From: an uncultured Solirubrobacterales bacterium | GTDB taxonomy: Bacteria; Actinomycetota; Thermoleophilia; Solirubrobacterales; JACPNS01 | Reading direction: 5' to 3' | Length of the DNA stretch: 64,000 nt | Assembly (NCBI GenBank): GCA_937128795.1 | Contig: CAKZMQ010000023.1 | Location: 44,497-108,496 of the forward strand | Shown here: piece by piece, positions 53,155 to 61,596 of the stretch | Layout: the number at the start of each line of letters is the position of its first letter | How positions within the stretch are numbered: the stretch's first letter is position 1 | Position numbers and translations under genes: made by a program | The notes under the pieces: model-generated | What the model saw: only the letters and a program-made list of their open reading frames with translations | Databases searched by the model: none | What the model was told of the DNA's origin: nothing

Positions 53155-54552
53155 CTAGTACGAAATCGCGAGAGCGCTCTTGCCGCTCTCGATGTCGGAT
53201 TTGCTCTCCACCTTTGGTTCCTCCTTGGCGAAGCGCCAGAACAGTCGGCCGCCGATGATGCCGAGCGTGCCGTAGATCAGCGTGAAACCGATCATCGTCA
53301 GCGCGATTGCCCAGTTGCTGACGTTCGGCGAAACACCCGCGGCCGTTTTCAGTAGCCCTTGCACGACCCATGGCTGCCTACCGACCTCTGTGAATATCCA
53401 GCCGGCGAAGTTGGCGAGGAATGGCAGCGCCGCCGCTGGAATCATCAGCCACAGATAGCGACGCGAATCGGCGAGCTTGCCTCGCCACTGCAGGATCAGA
53501 CCGAGGCCGGTCAACAGAATCATCAGTGTTCCGAAGCCGATCATCGCGCGAAACATCCAGTACGTGACGGCGACGATCGGGATGTATTCGCCGGGTCCGT
53601 ATCGCTGCTCGTACTCGGCCTGGATCTGGTTCATGCCCCGCACCGTCGAATTCGGGTTGTTCGACGAAATCAGCGACAACAGATAGGGGATCTCGATGTT
53701 CACGTCGGTGCCGCCGGGATCGCGCTCGAAATCCGCGAAAGCGAAGATCGAGAGACCAGCGCTTTTCTCGGTTTCCCACAATGCCTCGGCGGCGGCCATC
53801 TTCATCGGCTGTTGCTTCTCGAGCAGGACGCCCTGGAAGTGCCCGGTCGACGCGGTGAGGACTGCGGCTGCGAAAGTCACGCCGAGCGCGATCTTCATCG
53901 ATTTCCCGAACACCGCCCTGTCGCGACCCTTGAGAAGTTGATAGGCAGAAACCGCGATGATCACCATGCCTGCGGTGGTGAAGGCCGCCATGATTGTGTG
54001 ACTGAATGCGTAGAGCGCCGTGTTGTTGGTCAGCACGGCGAAGATGCTCGTCATCTCGGCGCGACCGCTGACCGGGTTCACCTCCACCCCGACCGGGTGC
54101 TGCATCCAGGAGTTGGCGGCGAGGATGAAGTACGCCGAGGCCATCGTCCCGATCGAGACCATCCAAATCGTGATCAGGTGAAGTTTCGGCGTGAGGCGAT
54201 CCCAACCGAAGATCCACAAGCCGATGAAAACCGATTCAAGGAAGAAGGCCGCCAGCCCCTCGATCGCCAACGGCGCGCCGAAGATGTCGCCGACGTAGCG
54301 CGAGTACTCGGACCAGTTCATTCCGAACTGGAATTCCTGGACGATTCCGGTGACGACGCCGATCGCGAACGAAATCAGCATCAGCTTGCCGAAAAAGCGA
54401 GTGAGCGTGCGGTATCGCTGCTCGCCGGTGCGGTAGTGAAGCGTTTGGAACGTCGCGGTGAAAAACGCCATCCCGATGCTCAGGGGCACAAAGATGAAAT
54501 GGAACAGCGTCGTCACCGTGAACTGGAGACGAGCCAACTCAAGCGCAGTCAT
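53155..54552 (-). CDS. cydA: Cytochrome bd oxidase subunit I
   Basis: 465 aa, nine-TM heme subunit of cytochrome bd. His18 (TLFHFIF) fits the heme b595 ligand; PLAIEGLAAFFLESVFIGLWIFG and the segment around SHTIMAAFTTAGM include the heme b558 His; GRQPWVVQGLLKT is the family signature near the C-terminus. The short Q-loop gives an S-type enzyme. It reduces O2 with quinol at the membrane. First gene of cydABDC, with overlaps or 10-bp gaps throughout. A weak AAAGG RBS precedes the ATG. Confidence 0.96.
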   Translation of the reverse strand: MTALELARLQFTVTTLFHFIFVPLSIGMAFFTATFQTLHYRTGEQRYRTLTRFFGKLMLISFAIGVVTGIVQEFQFGMNWSEYSRYVGDIFGAPLAIEGLAAFFLESVFIGLWIFGWDRLTPKLHLITIWMVSIGTMASAYFILAANSWMQHPVGVEVNPVSGRAEMTSIFAVLTNNTALYAFSHTIMAAFTTAGMVIIAVSAYQLLKGRDRAVFGKSMKIALGVTFAAAVLTASTGHFQGVLLEKQQPMKMAAAEALWETEKSAGLSIFAFADFERDPGGTDVNIEIPYLLSLISSNNPNSTVRGMNQIQAEYEQRYGPGEYIPIVAVTYWMFRAMIGFGTLMILLTGLGLILQWRGKLADSRRYLWLMIPAAALPFLANFAGWIFTEVGRQPWVVQGLLKTAAGVSPNVSNWAIALTMIGFTLIYGTLGIIGGRLFWRFAKEEPKVESKSDIESGKSALAISY

Positions 54553-54746
54553 GCCTGACCTTTCGGATTTCTCAGGGGAAAAATGCGCTTTTGATCATCG
54601 CTTTGCCCGGCGCTCGGGTTGTCCGTAGTTCTCACCGATAAGGCCGACGATAAATACGGGATCGAATTGCCCGGCGCGACGATCTGTAACCACCTGTTCG
54701 CTGGATTTTCACAGCACTGAGCGGGCCGGTACGTAGCGTCAGCCGC

Positions 54747-56300
54747 ATGCGAATCAACAACATTTCCACTCCCCTCAGGAGCGCCGTCGTGGCGGCGTTC
54801 TCTGCGGCTGCCTGCCTCTTCGCGGTCGTCGCGACGGCCGCAGCTGCGCCCGTGAAGCCGCTAACCATCGAGCGCATCGGCGGCACGCCGGCTGCCGGCG
54901 AAAGTGCAGCCGAGATCTCGGCATATCTGCCGTCCGCCAAGCGCGCGTACGTCACGAACTCGGCAGACAACGCCGTCGACATCTTCAATCTCGCGGATCC
55001 TGCAAACCCCGTCAAGATCGGCGCGATCGATCTTTCGCCGTACGGCGCTGGCCCGAACAGCGTCGCGGTCAGCAAGCTCGCCGGTGGTCGCGTCGCGGTC
55101 GCCGTGGAGGCGTCGCCGAAGACCGATCCGGGCAAGGTCGTCCTGTTCAATCGCAATGGCGCCTACATCAGCCAGGTGACCGTCGGCGCGCAGCCCGACA
55201 TGATCGTCAACAACCACGAGATCCAGTTCGTCGTGGCCAATGAGGGCGAGCCGGCTGATGACGGCAGCGTCGACCCGAAGGGCACGATCAGTGTGATCAA
55301 CATGATCGGGCCGAACTGGATGTTCGTACGCACTGCCGGCTTCGATCACGTCAACATTCCGGCTGGCGTTCGCATCTTTGGTCCACAGGCAGATCCGTCG
55401 CGCAACATCGAGCCCGAGTACGTAGCGATCAGCCCGACCGGGCTTCGGGCCCAGGTCACGCTGCAGGAGGCAAACGCGATTGCGACCGTTGACCTGCTTC
55501 GCGCCAAGGTGATCTCGGTCAAGCCGCTCGGCTTCAAGGACTACTCGTTGCCCGCCAACAAGCTCGACGCCTCAGACCGTGACGGCGCGATCAACATCCG
55601 TAACTGGGACAACCTCTTCGGCATGTACCAGCCCGACGCGATCGCGATGTACAGACTTCCGGGCAGGCTGAAGCCGTACTACATAACGGCCAACGAGGGC
55701 GATTCTCGTGACTGGGACTACTACAGCGAAGAAGAACGCGTCAAGGACCTCCCGCTCGACCCGGTTGCTTTTCCGGCCGGCACCTCCGCCGACTCTCAAC
55801 TCGGGCGCTTGAACGTGACTACCTCGATGGGAGACACCGACAACGACGGCGACTATGACGAGCTCTACACGTTCGGCGGGCGGTCGGTTTCGGTGCTCGA
55901 CTCGCGGGGTTCATTGCAGTGGGACTCAGGAGACGCGCTCGAGCAGTACGCGGCTGCCACCGACCCAGCGCGCTTCAACATCGAAGGGCTGCAGGGTGGT
56001 TTCGACTCGCGCAGCGACAACAAAGGCCCCGAACCGGAGGGGATCGCCACCGGCAAGGTCGGCAATCGCACCTACGCCTTCGTTGGCAACGAGCGTCAGA
56101 ACACGATCATCGCGCTCGACCTCCAGGCTCAACCTGGCAAGGCCTTGATCGCCGGCGGGCTCAGCACGCTGCCCGACGACGAGAGTCCGGAGGGGGTCAG
56201 GTTTATCCCCGCATCGGAGAGTCCGAACCGCAAGCCGCTGTTGCTCTCGACCAACGAGGTCAGTGGAACGCTCGGAGTTTTCAGCATCACGCGCCCGTAG
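54747..56300 (+). CDS. Secreted choice-of-anchor I beta-propeller-like protein
   Basis: 517 aa. A signal peptide (VVAAFSAAACLFAVVATAAAA) precedes repeated beta blades with NSADNAVDIFNLADPANP, ANEGEPADDG, PEYVAISPTG and KPYYITANEGDSRDWDYYSEEERVKDL. It ends PDDESPEGVRFIPASESPN. This pattern matches the choice-of-anchor I/LVIVD-type extracellular family related to alkaline phosphatase-associated proteins. Here no C-terminal anchor or sorting signal is seen, so it may be freely secreted. The function is unknown. It diverges from cydA with 194 bp between starts. Confidence 0.78.
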   Translation: MRINNISTPLRSAVVAAFSAAACLFAVVATAAAAPVKPLTIERIGGTPAAGESAAEISAYLPSAKRAYVTNSADNAVDIFNLADPANPVKIGAIDLSPYGAGPNSVAVSKLAGGRVAVAVEASPKTDPGKVVLFNRNGAYISQVTVGAQPDMIVNNHEIQFVVANEGEPADDGSVDPKGTISVINMIGPNWMFVRTAGFDHVNIPAGVRIFGPQADPSRNIEPEYVAISPTGLRAQVTLQEANAIATVDLLRAKVISVKPLGFKDYSLPANKLDASDRDGAINIRNWDNLFGMYQPDAIAMYRLPGRLKPYYITANEGDSRDWDYYSEEERVKDLPLDPVAFPAGTSADSQLGRLNVTTSMGDTDNDGDYDELYTFGGRSVSVLDSRGSLQWDSGDALEQYAAATDPARFNIEGLQGGFDSRSDNKGPEPEGIATGKVGNRTYAFVGNERQNTIIALDLQAQPGKALIAGGLSTLPDDESPEGVRFIPASESPNRKPLLLSTNEVSGTLGVFSITRP

Positions 56301-56450
56301 GCGCAATCGACTTCCCGTCGGATCGCGGGGGGAGTGGTCACACACCACAGGCACACGCATCAATGGGCCGGGCAGCAATGTCCGGCCCAGATGCGTACTT
56401 TGCGGCGCACGTGGCAACGCCTGTTGGATCTGAACCGTTCGTCCGCCAGA

Positions 56451-57275
56451 ATGTCGCCGATGGATGCAACACCACCGATCTCCGACGCGTACCTCGAAGA
56501 TCTCGCCTACGTGCACGACGACTCCTTCGGCTTCATAGCGACCGGTGCCGCGAAAACGCTCGCCGCAAAGCTGACGGAACGGGGACTAAGCAGCGGTCTG
56601 GTCATTGAACTCGCCTGCGGCAGCGGAATCTCGTCGGCCTTGCTGATGTCGGCGGGATACGACGTGCTTGGATACGACATCTCGGCGCCGATGATCGAGA
56701 TCGCTCGTGAGCGCGCCGCCGCCGTGCCGCCGCCCGCACCGCCATATGGCGTACCCGCGGCGGCAGTGCATGCCCCGAACGCAGAGTTTCGCGTCGCCTC
56801 GCTTTACGATGCCGAATTCGCACCCTGCATCGCGGTCACCGGCGTCGGTGAGGCCTTCAACTACCTGTTTGACCCCCGCGCCGGGTTCGAATCGATGTGC
56901 GCGGTCTTCAGCCGGGCGTTCGATGCGATCGCGCCCGGGGGAGTGCTGATGTTCGACATCGCCGAGCCCGGCCGCGCGATGCCGCGGCTCGAACATCACG
57001 TCTGGCAAGGCGACGGCTGGCACGTGGTCTCGGAGACGATCGAGTTCCCGCACGAACGAATCCTCGAGCGTCGCATCAAGACCACCCGTGCCGGGCCAGA
57101 CGGCGAACGAGTCACGGATGAACTGCACCGGCTGGCGCTCTACGACCACGAGGAGGCCTACGAGGCCCTGCGATCGGTCGGCTTTGCCCCACTCACGCTC
57201 GCCAGCTACGCAGAGGATTTCCGCTTCGGCACCGGACATGGGGCGTTCATGGCGGTCAAGCCCTACGCCGCTTGA
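56451..57275 (+). CDS. Class I SAM-dependent methyltransferase
   Basis: About 274 aa. The SAM motif I is VIELACGSGISSALL, motif II region is LGYDISAPMIEIAR, and post-motifs include GVGEAFNYLF and APGGVLMFDIAEPG. A Pro-rich insert (AAAVPPPAPPYG) follows motif II. The methyl acceptor is not readable. ATG 56451 and ATG 56460 are equally possible; the upstream frame has no methyltransferase sequence. It is followed by ppa with 56 bp between. Confidence 0.8.
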   Translation: MSPMDATPPISDAYLEDLAYVHDDSFGFIATGAAKTLAAKLTERGLSSGLVIELACGSGISSALLMSAGYDVLGYDISAPMIEIARERAAAVPPPAPPYGVPAAAVHAPNAEFRVASLYDAEFAPCIAVTGVGEAFNYLFDPRAGFESMCAVFSRAFDAIAPGGVLMFDIAEPGRAMPRLEHHVWQGDGWHVVSETIEFPHERILERRIKTTRAGPDGERVTDELHRLALYDHEEAYEALRSVGFAPLTLASYAEDFRFGTGHGAFMAVKPYAA

Positions 57276-57331
57276 GCGCACCGCGTACGATCAGGATCCC
57301 CCATAAAAGTCCAGTCAGACATGGAGACGTC

Positions 57332-57838
57332 GTGACAGAACTTCCCTCAGGCCACCTCTATGCCGTGGTCGAAATCCCCAAAGGATCCCGCAACAAGTAC
57401 GAGTGGGACGAAAAACTCGACGCGATCAAACTCGACCGCTTCCTCTATTCCTCGGTCGTTTACCCGCTCGACTACGGCTTCATCCCCGATTCGATCGGCG
57501 AGGATGGCGACCCGCTCGACGCGATGGTCGTGGTCAGTGAACCGACCTTTCCCGGCTGCTGGATCGAAGTCAAGCCGATTGCGCTGTTCCGGATGCACGA
57601 CGACAAAGGCTCGGACGACAAGGTGATCTGCGTTCCGGTCAGCGATCCGAACTGGAACACGTTCGAATCGCTCAACGATCTTTCGCAGCAGCTGCAGGAC
57701 GAGATTTCCCACTTTTTCGCGATCTACAAGAACCTTGAGAAAAAGGACGTCCGCGTCGAGGGCTGGTTCCCCGTAATGGACGCCTGGAAGGTGATCGAGG
57801 AAGCCAAGCAGCGCTTCGCCGCCGAGCGCGGCGAGTGA
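57332..57838 (+). CDS. ppa: Inorganic pyrophosphatase
   Basis: 168 aa family I pyrophosphatase that hydrolyses PPi to two phosphates. Motifs are EIPKGSRNKYEWDEK, VYPLDYGFIPDS, the metal-binding Asp set DGDPLDAMVV, and FFAIYKNLEKK. The GTG at 57332 has GGAG six bases upstream and is placed at the conserved N-terminus. It converges with the histidine kinase gene, three bases between stops. Confidence 0.95.
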   Translation: MTELPSGHLYAVVEIPKGSRNKYEWDEKLDAIKLDRFLYSSVVYPLDYGFIPDSIGEDGDPLDAMVVVSEPTFPGCWIEVKPIALFRMHDDKGSDDKVICVPVSDPNWNTFESLNDLSQQLQDEISHFFAIYKNLEKKDVRVEGWFPVMDAWKVIEEAKQRFAAERGE

Positions 57839-57841
57839 TTT

Positions 57842-59422
57842 TCAGCCGGTCGCACTGGCAAGATCGTCGGGCGCGTGCGCGATCCAAACGGTGAATTCCG
57901 CGCCGCCGCCCTCGACATTGCGTGCGTGAACTCGTCCGCCGTGTGCCTCGACGATTCCGGCGACGATTGCCAGACCCAAGCCGGAACCCGCTCGCCCGCG
58001 GGTGCGGCCAGACTCAGCGCGCCAAAAGCGCTCAAAGATCTTGTCGAGGGCGTCGTCGGGTAGACCGGGGCCTTGGTCGCGGACGTCGAGCCGGACGTCG
58101 TCACCGCTGCGCGTGACGTGAACCTCGATCTTTGCGTCTTCGGTGTGCGTGATCGCGTTTCGTACGAGATTGGTGACGACCTGGTGCAGTTGATGCGAGG
58201 AGCCGATGACGACCGCATCTTCCTCGCCGCTGAATGAGATATCGCGTTGCGGTGCCACGGCGCGCGCGTCGTCTACTGCGTCGGCTGCGACCACACTGAG
58301 ATCAACCGGCTCGTAGTGATGGTCGTGCGTCTCGTCGAGACGGGCCAGCGCCAGCATGTCTTCGACAAGCACGCCCATTCGCTCGGATTCATGTTCGATG
58401 CGGTTCATTGATCGCTCGACCTCCGCTTCGTCTGCGGTTGCGCCCATGCGATGCAGTTCGGCGTAGCCGCGGATCGATGCAAGTGGCGTGCGCAGCTCGT
58501 GCGAAGCGTCGGCCAGAAACTGTCGCAATCGGTCCTCGCTGGCCTTGCGCTCGTCGAAGGCCTCTTCGAGGCGATGCAGCATACGGTTGAGCGCAAGACC
58601 GAGGCGGCCGATCTCGCTGCGCTCGTCGGCCGGCTCCACCCGGTGGGAGAGGTCGCCGCCGGCGATGGCGTCGGCAGTCTCGCTCATGCGATTGAGGGGG
58701 CGTAGCCCGATCCCGACCAGTAGCCAGGCGAGTACTCCGAGCAGTGTCAGAACTGCGACGATCACCACGAGTTCCACGACAACGAGCCGCTCGAGCGTTT
58801 GATCCGTGTCTTCGAGCGGTAGCGCGACGATCGTCGCAGTACCGTCGCGGAACACTCTTTTTGCTGCGCGATACTCAAGGTGATCATCGCCCTGAGCTTT
58901 GATCGTCTGCGGCGCGCGGGTGAGCTCGACGCCATCCAAATCTGGCTCTGGCGGCAGGTTTCTGCCGAAGGCGATGATCCGCGTGTCGATCACCGCGCCG
59001 TCGGCGTCGAGCCGTTGACCGAAGGTGCCGGGCGGCAGATTCAGCGCTCGTGCGGGCGCTTCGCCGCCGGGCGGCCGCTGCGCGGGCCTCCTCGGACGCG
59101 CGCGTTCGTCGGAGTCGTCGCTGTTACCCGACCCGGAATTGTCGTCGCTGCCTTCGAACTCGCCAAATTCGCCAGGGTCGACCTGCCGCTCCGAACTGTC
59201 ATCGGGCACGGCGATGCCTTCGGGCAGATTGGTGCGGTTGCTGCGGGCATCCTCAAATTCGATCGCCGCCGTCACTGCGCCGAACGCAGCCTCGACTTGC
59301 CGATCAACCCGTTCGTAAAGAAACGAGCGCTGTTCGGCGTAGGTGATCACAGCCAGGATTGCCAGACCGACCGCAGCGACCAGCAACAGGATCGCGACCA
59401 GGCGTCCGCGCAACGAGCGCAT
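57842..59422 (-). CDS. EnvZ-type sensor histidine kinase (HAMP, HisKA, HATPase)
   Basis: 526 aa. One transmembrane segment lies at residues about 7-30 and a second near 215-240 (LVVIVAVLTLLGVLAWLLVG), enclosing a 185-residue extracytoplasmic sensor. The sensor contains a long acidic/Ser/Pro stretch (GEFEGSDDNSGSGNSDDSD). A HAMP linker (LRPLNRMSETADAIAGGDLSHRV), HisKA with DASHELRTPLASIRGY, and HATPase motifs NLVRNAITHTE, DQGPGLP and GSGLGLAI follow. It is transcribed after its response regulator, four bases between. Resembles MprB-type kinases; the signal is unknown. Confidence 0.93.
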   Translation of the reverse strand: MRSLRGRLVAILLLVAAVGLAILAVITYAEQRSFLYERVDRQVEAAFGAVTAAIEFEDARSNRTNLPEGIAVPDDSSERQVDPGEFGEFEGSDDNSGSGNSDDSDERARPRRPAQRPPGGEAPARALNLPPGTFGQRLDADGAVIDTRIIAFGRNLPPEPDLDGVELTRAPQTIKAQGDDHLEYRAAKRVFRDGTATIVALPLEDTDQTLERLVVVELVVIVAVLTLLGVLAWLLVGIGLRPLNRMSETADAIAGGDLSHRVEPADERSEIGRLGLALNRMLHRLEEAFDERKASEDRLRQFLADASHELRTPLASIRGYAELHRMGATADEAEVERSMNRIEHESERMGVLVEDMLALARLDETHDHHYEPVDLSVVAADAVDDARAVAPQRDISFSGEEDAVVIGSSHQLHQVVTNLVRNAITHTEDAKIEVHVTRSGDDVRLDVRDQGPGLPDDALDKIFERFWRAESGRTRGRAGSGLGLAIVAGIVEAHGGRVHARNVEGGGAEFTVWIAHAPDDLASATG

Positions 59423-59426
59423 CCGA

Positions 59427-60152
59427 CTAGCCCTTGTTGGCGCGCCGCAGCGCGTAGCCGGTGCCGCGCACGGTCTGAATCAACGGGTCGCAGTCGACAT
59501 CGATCTTTTTGCGCAGATAAGAGATGTATGTCTCGAGAACTCGCGCATCACCGTCGAAGTCGTACTCCCAGACGTGGTCGAGAATCTGCTGGCGCGTGAG
59601 CACGCGGCGCGGGTTGAGCAGCAAATAGTGCAGCAGGCGATACTCAGTTGCGGTCAGTTCGATCGGTCTGCCATCGCGCGAGACCTCGCGCGTGGCCTCG
59701 TCTAGCTCGAGGTCCTCGAACGTGAGACGGTTGTCACCGTCTGCATCGCCGTCGCCGGTGCGACGTAGGATCAATCGCACACGCGCGATCAGTTCCTCGA
59801 GGCTGAATGGCTTGGTCACGTAGTCGTCGCCGCCGATCGTCAGGCCTCGGACCTTGTCCTCCGTTGCGTCGCGCGCGGTGAGGAAGATGATGGGCGTCCG
59901 CGAACGCTGCGCTCCGAGGCGCTCGGCCACGTCAAAGCCTTCCATGTCGGGGAGCATGATGTCGAGCAGCATGAGATGCGGCTTGAAGCTCGCGACCTTG
60001 GCGATCGCGTCCATGCCATTGGCTGCAGAGTCGACCTCGAAGCCTTGGTAGCGCAGTGCCATCGTGATCACGTCGACGATGTTCGGCTCGTCGTCGACGA
60101 CGAGTACGCGCTGGCCGTTCGGCCCAGGGCCACTCTGCCCAGAGCCGTTCAT
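59427..60152 (-). CDS. OmpR/PhoB-family response regulator
   Basis: 241 aa. The receiver domain has VLVVDDEPNIVDVI, Asp in LMLLDIMLPDMEGFD, Thr in IIFLTARDA, and Lys in GGDDYVTKPFSLEEL. The winged-helix output ends LTRQQILDHVWEYDFDGDARVLETYISYLRKKID...GTGYALR. It is paired with the HAMP kinase downstream. The ATG at 60152 is chosen because the upstream frame has no homology. Resembles MprA/TcrA regulators of actinobacteria. Confidence 0.95.
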   Translation of the reverse strand: MNGSGQSGPGPNGQRVLVVDDEPNIVDVITMALRYQGFEVDSAANGMDAIAKVASFKPHLMLLDIMLPDMEGFDVAERLGAQRSRTPIIFLTARDATEDKVRGLTIGGDDYVTKPFSLEELIARVRLILRRTGDGDADGDNRLTFEDLELDEATREVSRDGRPIELTATEYRLLHYLLLNPRRVLTRQQILDHVWEYDFDGDARVLETYISYLRKKIDVDCDPLIQTVRGTGYALRRANKG

Positions 60153-60259
60153 CGCCGGACTCTCTTCATCCTGGAAACCTCCATCGCGAACAAGTATCGA
60201 CCAGAAACCTGAGAGTTTGCTGAGAAGCTGGTCAGAACTTTGCGTGCACTGCGGCTGCT

Positions 60260-61570
60260 TCAGTCGCCCACCAGGGCTTCGCGGTCGGTTTTGGCCCAGG
60301 CTCGGCGGTCGGTCAGCTGGCGAAAGGTGGATCGCAGCAGCACCGGCCAGATCAGCCAGGTGTAGAAGGCGTAGACCTGAGCGATCAACAGGCCGAGCAG
60401 CGCCTGTCGCCAGCCGCGCGCTGCACGGGCAGCCACGCAGCCCATCAAGATGCCGCCGAAGCCCAACATGTAGAAGAACACCAACTGCCAGATGTTGCCG
60501 CCATCCCAAATTGCCGCTTGGTCGGTGATCAGCAGATAAACGGCGACGAGCATCGAGACGCCGATGATCGACTGCCAGAACGGCATCATGATGTACGCGG
60601 CCGATTCAACGCGGGCAATTATCGGGCGGGGCGATCGCAGAACTTCGCCGAGCAGGCTTTGACACTGCAGATTGCCCTGCGACCAACGGGTCCGTTGGCG
60701 CAGCAGCGGCCGCAGACGCGACAGGCCCTGTTGCTCGACCGTCGCCCGCAGGTCCTGTTTGCCGAGCCATCCTGCGGCGATCAAACGCAGGCCGAGGTCT
60801 TGATCTTCTGTCAGTTTGTCGCGCCAGGGACCGGTCTCGTCGGCAACGTCGTCAAGTGCCGCCAGCCGATTGAACTGGCCGTTCCCACCCATCCCAGCGG
60901 TGCCCCAATCGTTGCGTCCGGCCTGGAACAGCGCGCCATACACACCGAATTCGACGTCCTGAAACCAACCGAGCAAATTCTGGCGGTTGTAGATCCGCAC
61001 CTGTGACTGAACCCCGCCGACTCCAGGGTTCTTGAAGTGGCCGGCCATGAACGATGGCGCGTCCGCCAGCAGGCGTCCGTCGGCGTCGACCACGCAGATG
61101 ACCGTGTTCGCGCGGTCGATTGCACCGAGCCGCACCGACAGTTGGCGGTAGGCGTAGTTGAGCGCTGCGGCCTTGCCCTCGCGCGCATGTGGAGGGTCGC
61201 GACGGACAACGACCAGCGTCGGATCATCAATTGCGCTGAGGATCTCCGGAGTTCGGTCGTCCGAGCCGTCGTCGATCACGACGATGCGTTTGTCGGCAAC
61301 GTTCACCTGTCGCAGGCGTTCGATGCTGTCCGCGATCGTCACCTCTTCATTCAATGCCGGGACGAGGAAGATCCACGTCATCGCATCGGCCGCTTCTTGA
61401 TCTGGATCGGGCGCGTTTCGCCGAGCATTCTGACCACGCACGAAAAGCACGAACGTCCACAGAAACATCATCACGATCGTCACCAGTGCAATCGTCAAGA
61501 TCACCCGCCAAGGAGTGGCGAGTCCGTCGAACGGCATGCTCAAGGCCAAAGCCGAAGTCGGCACGGACAT
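60260..61570 (-). CDS. Processive GT2 glycosyltransferase, membrane-bound
   Basis: About 436 aa. An N-terminal transmembrane helix precedes a GT-A domain: FLVPALNEEVTIADSI, VIDDGSDDRTPEI, VVDADGRL (metal Asp), LTEDQDLG (catalytic Asp) and RQRTRWSQGNLQC (the Q/R-x-x-R-W gate of processive synthases). Three or four transmembrane helices follow. This is the hyaluronan/cellulose/poly-GlcNAc synthase arrangement, so it may polymerise and export a polysaccharide. The start is ATG 61570, or TTG 61609 overlapping wecB by 13 bases. It follows wecB on the same strand. Confidence 0.83.
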   Translation of the reverse strand: MSVPTSALALSMPFDGLATPWRVILTIALVTIVMMFLWTFVLFVRGQNARRNAPDPDQEAADAMTWIFLVPALNEEVTIADSIERLRQVNVADKRIVVIDDGSDDRTPEILSAIDDPTLVVVRRDPPHAREGKAAALNYAYRQLSVRLGAIDRANTVICVVDADGRLLADAPSFMAGHFKNPGVGGVQSQVRIYNRQNLLGWFQDVEFGVYGALFQAGRNDWGTAGMGGNGQFNRLAALDDVADETGPWRDKLTEDQDLGLRLIAAGWLGKQDLRATVEQQGLSRLRPLLRQRTRWSQGNLQCQSLLGEVLRSPRPIIARVESAAYIMMPFWQSIIGVSMLVAVYLLITDQAAIWDGGNIWQLVFFYMLGFGGILMGCVAARAARGWRQALLGLLIAQVYAFYTWLIWPVLLRSTFRQLTDRRAWAKTDREALVGD

Positions 61571-61596
61571 GTCACCAACGAGCGTCGCCAAAGAAC

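Noticed and set aside
53359..54558. A 399-residue open frame antisense to cydA
   Set aside because: Composition is unlike real proteins here and cydA is conserved end to end.
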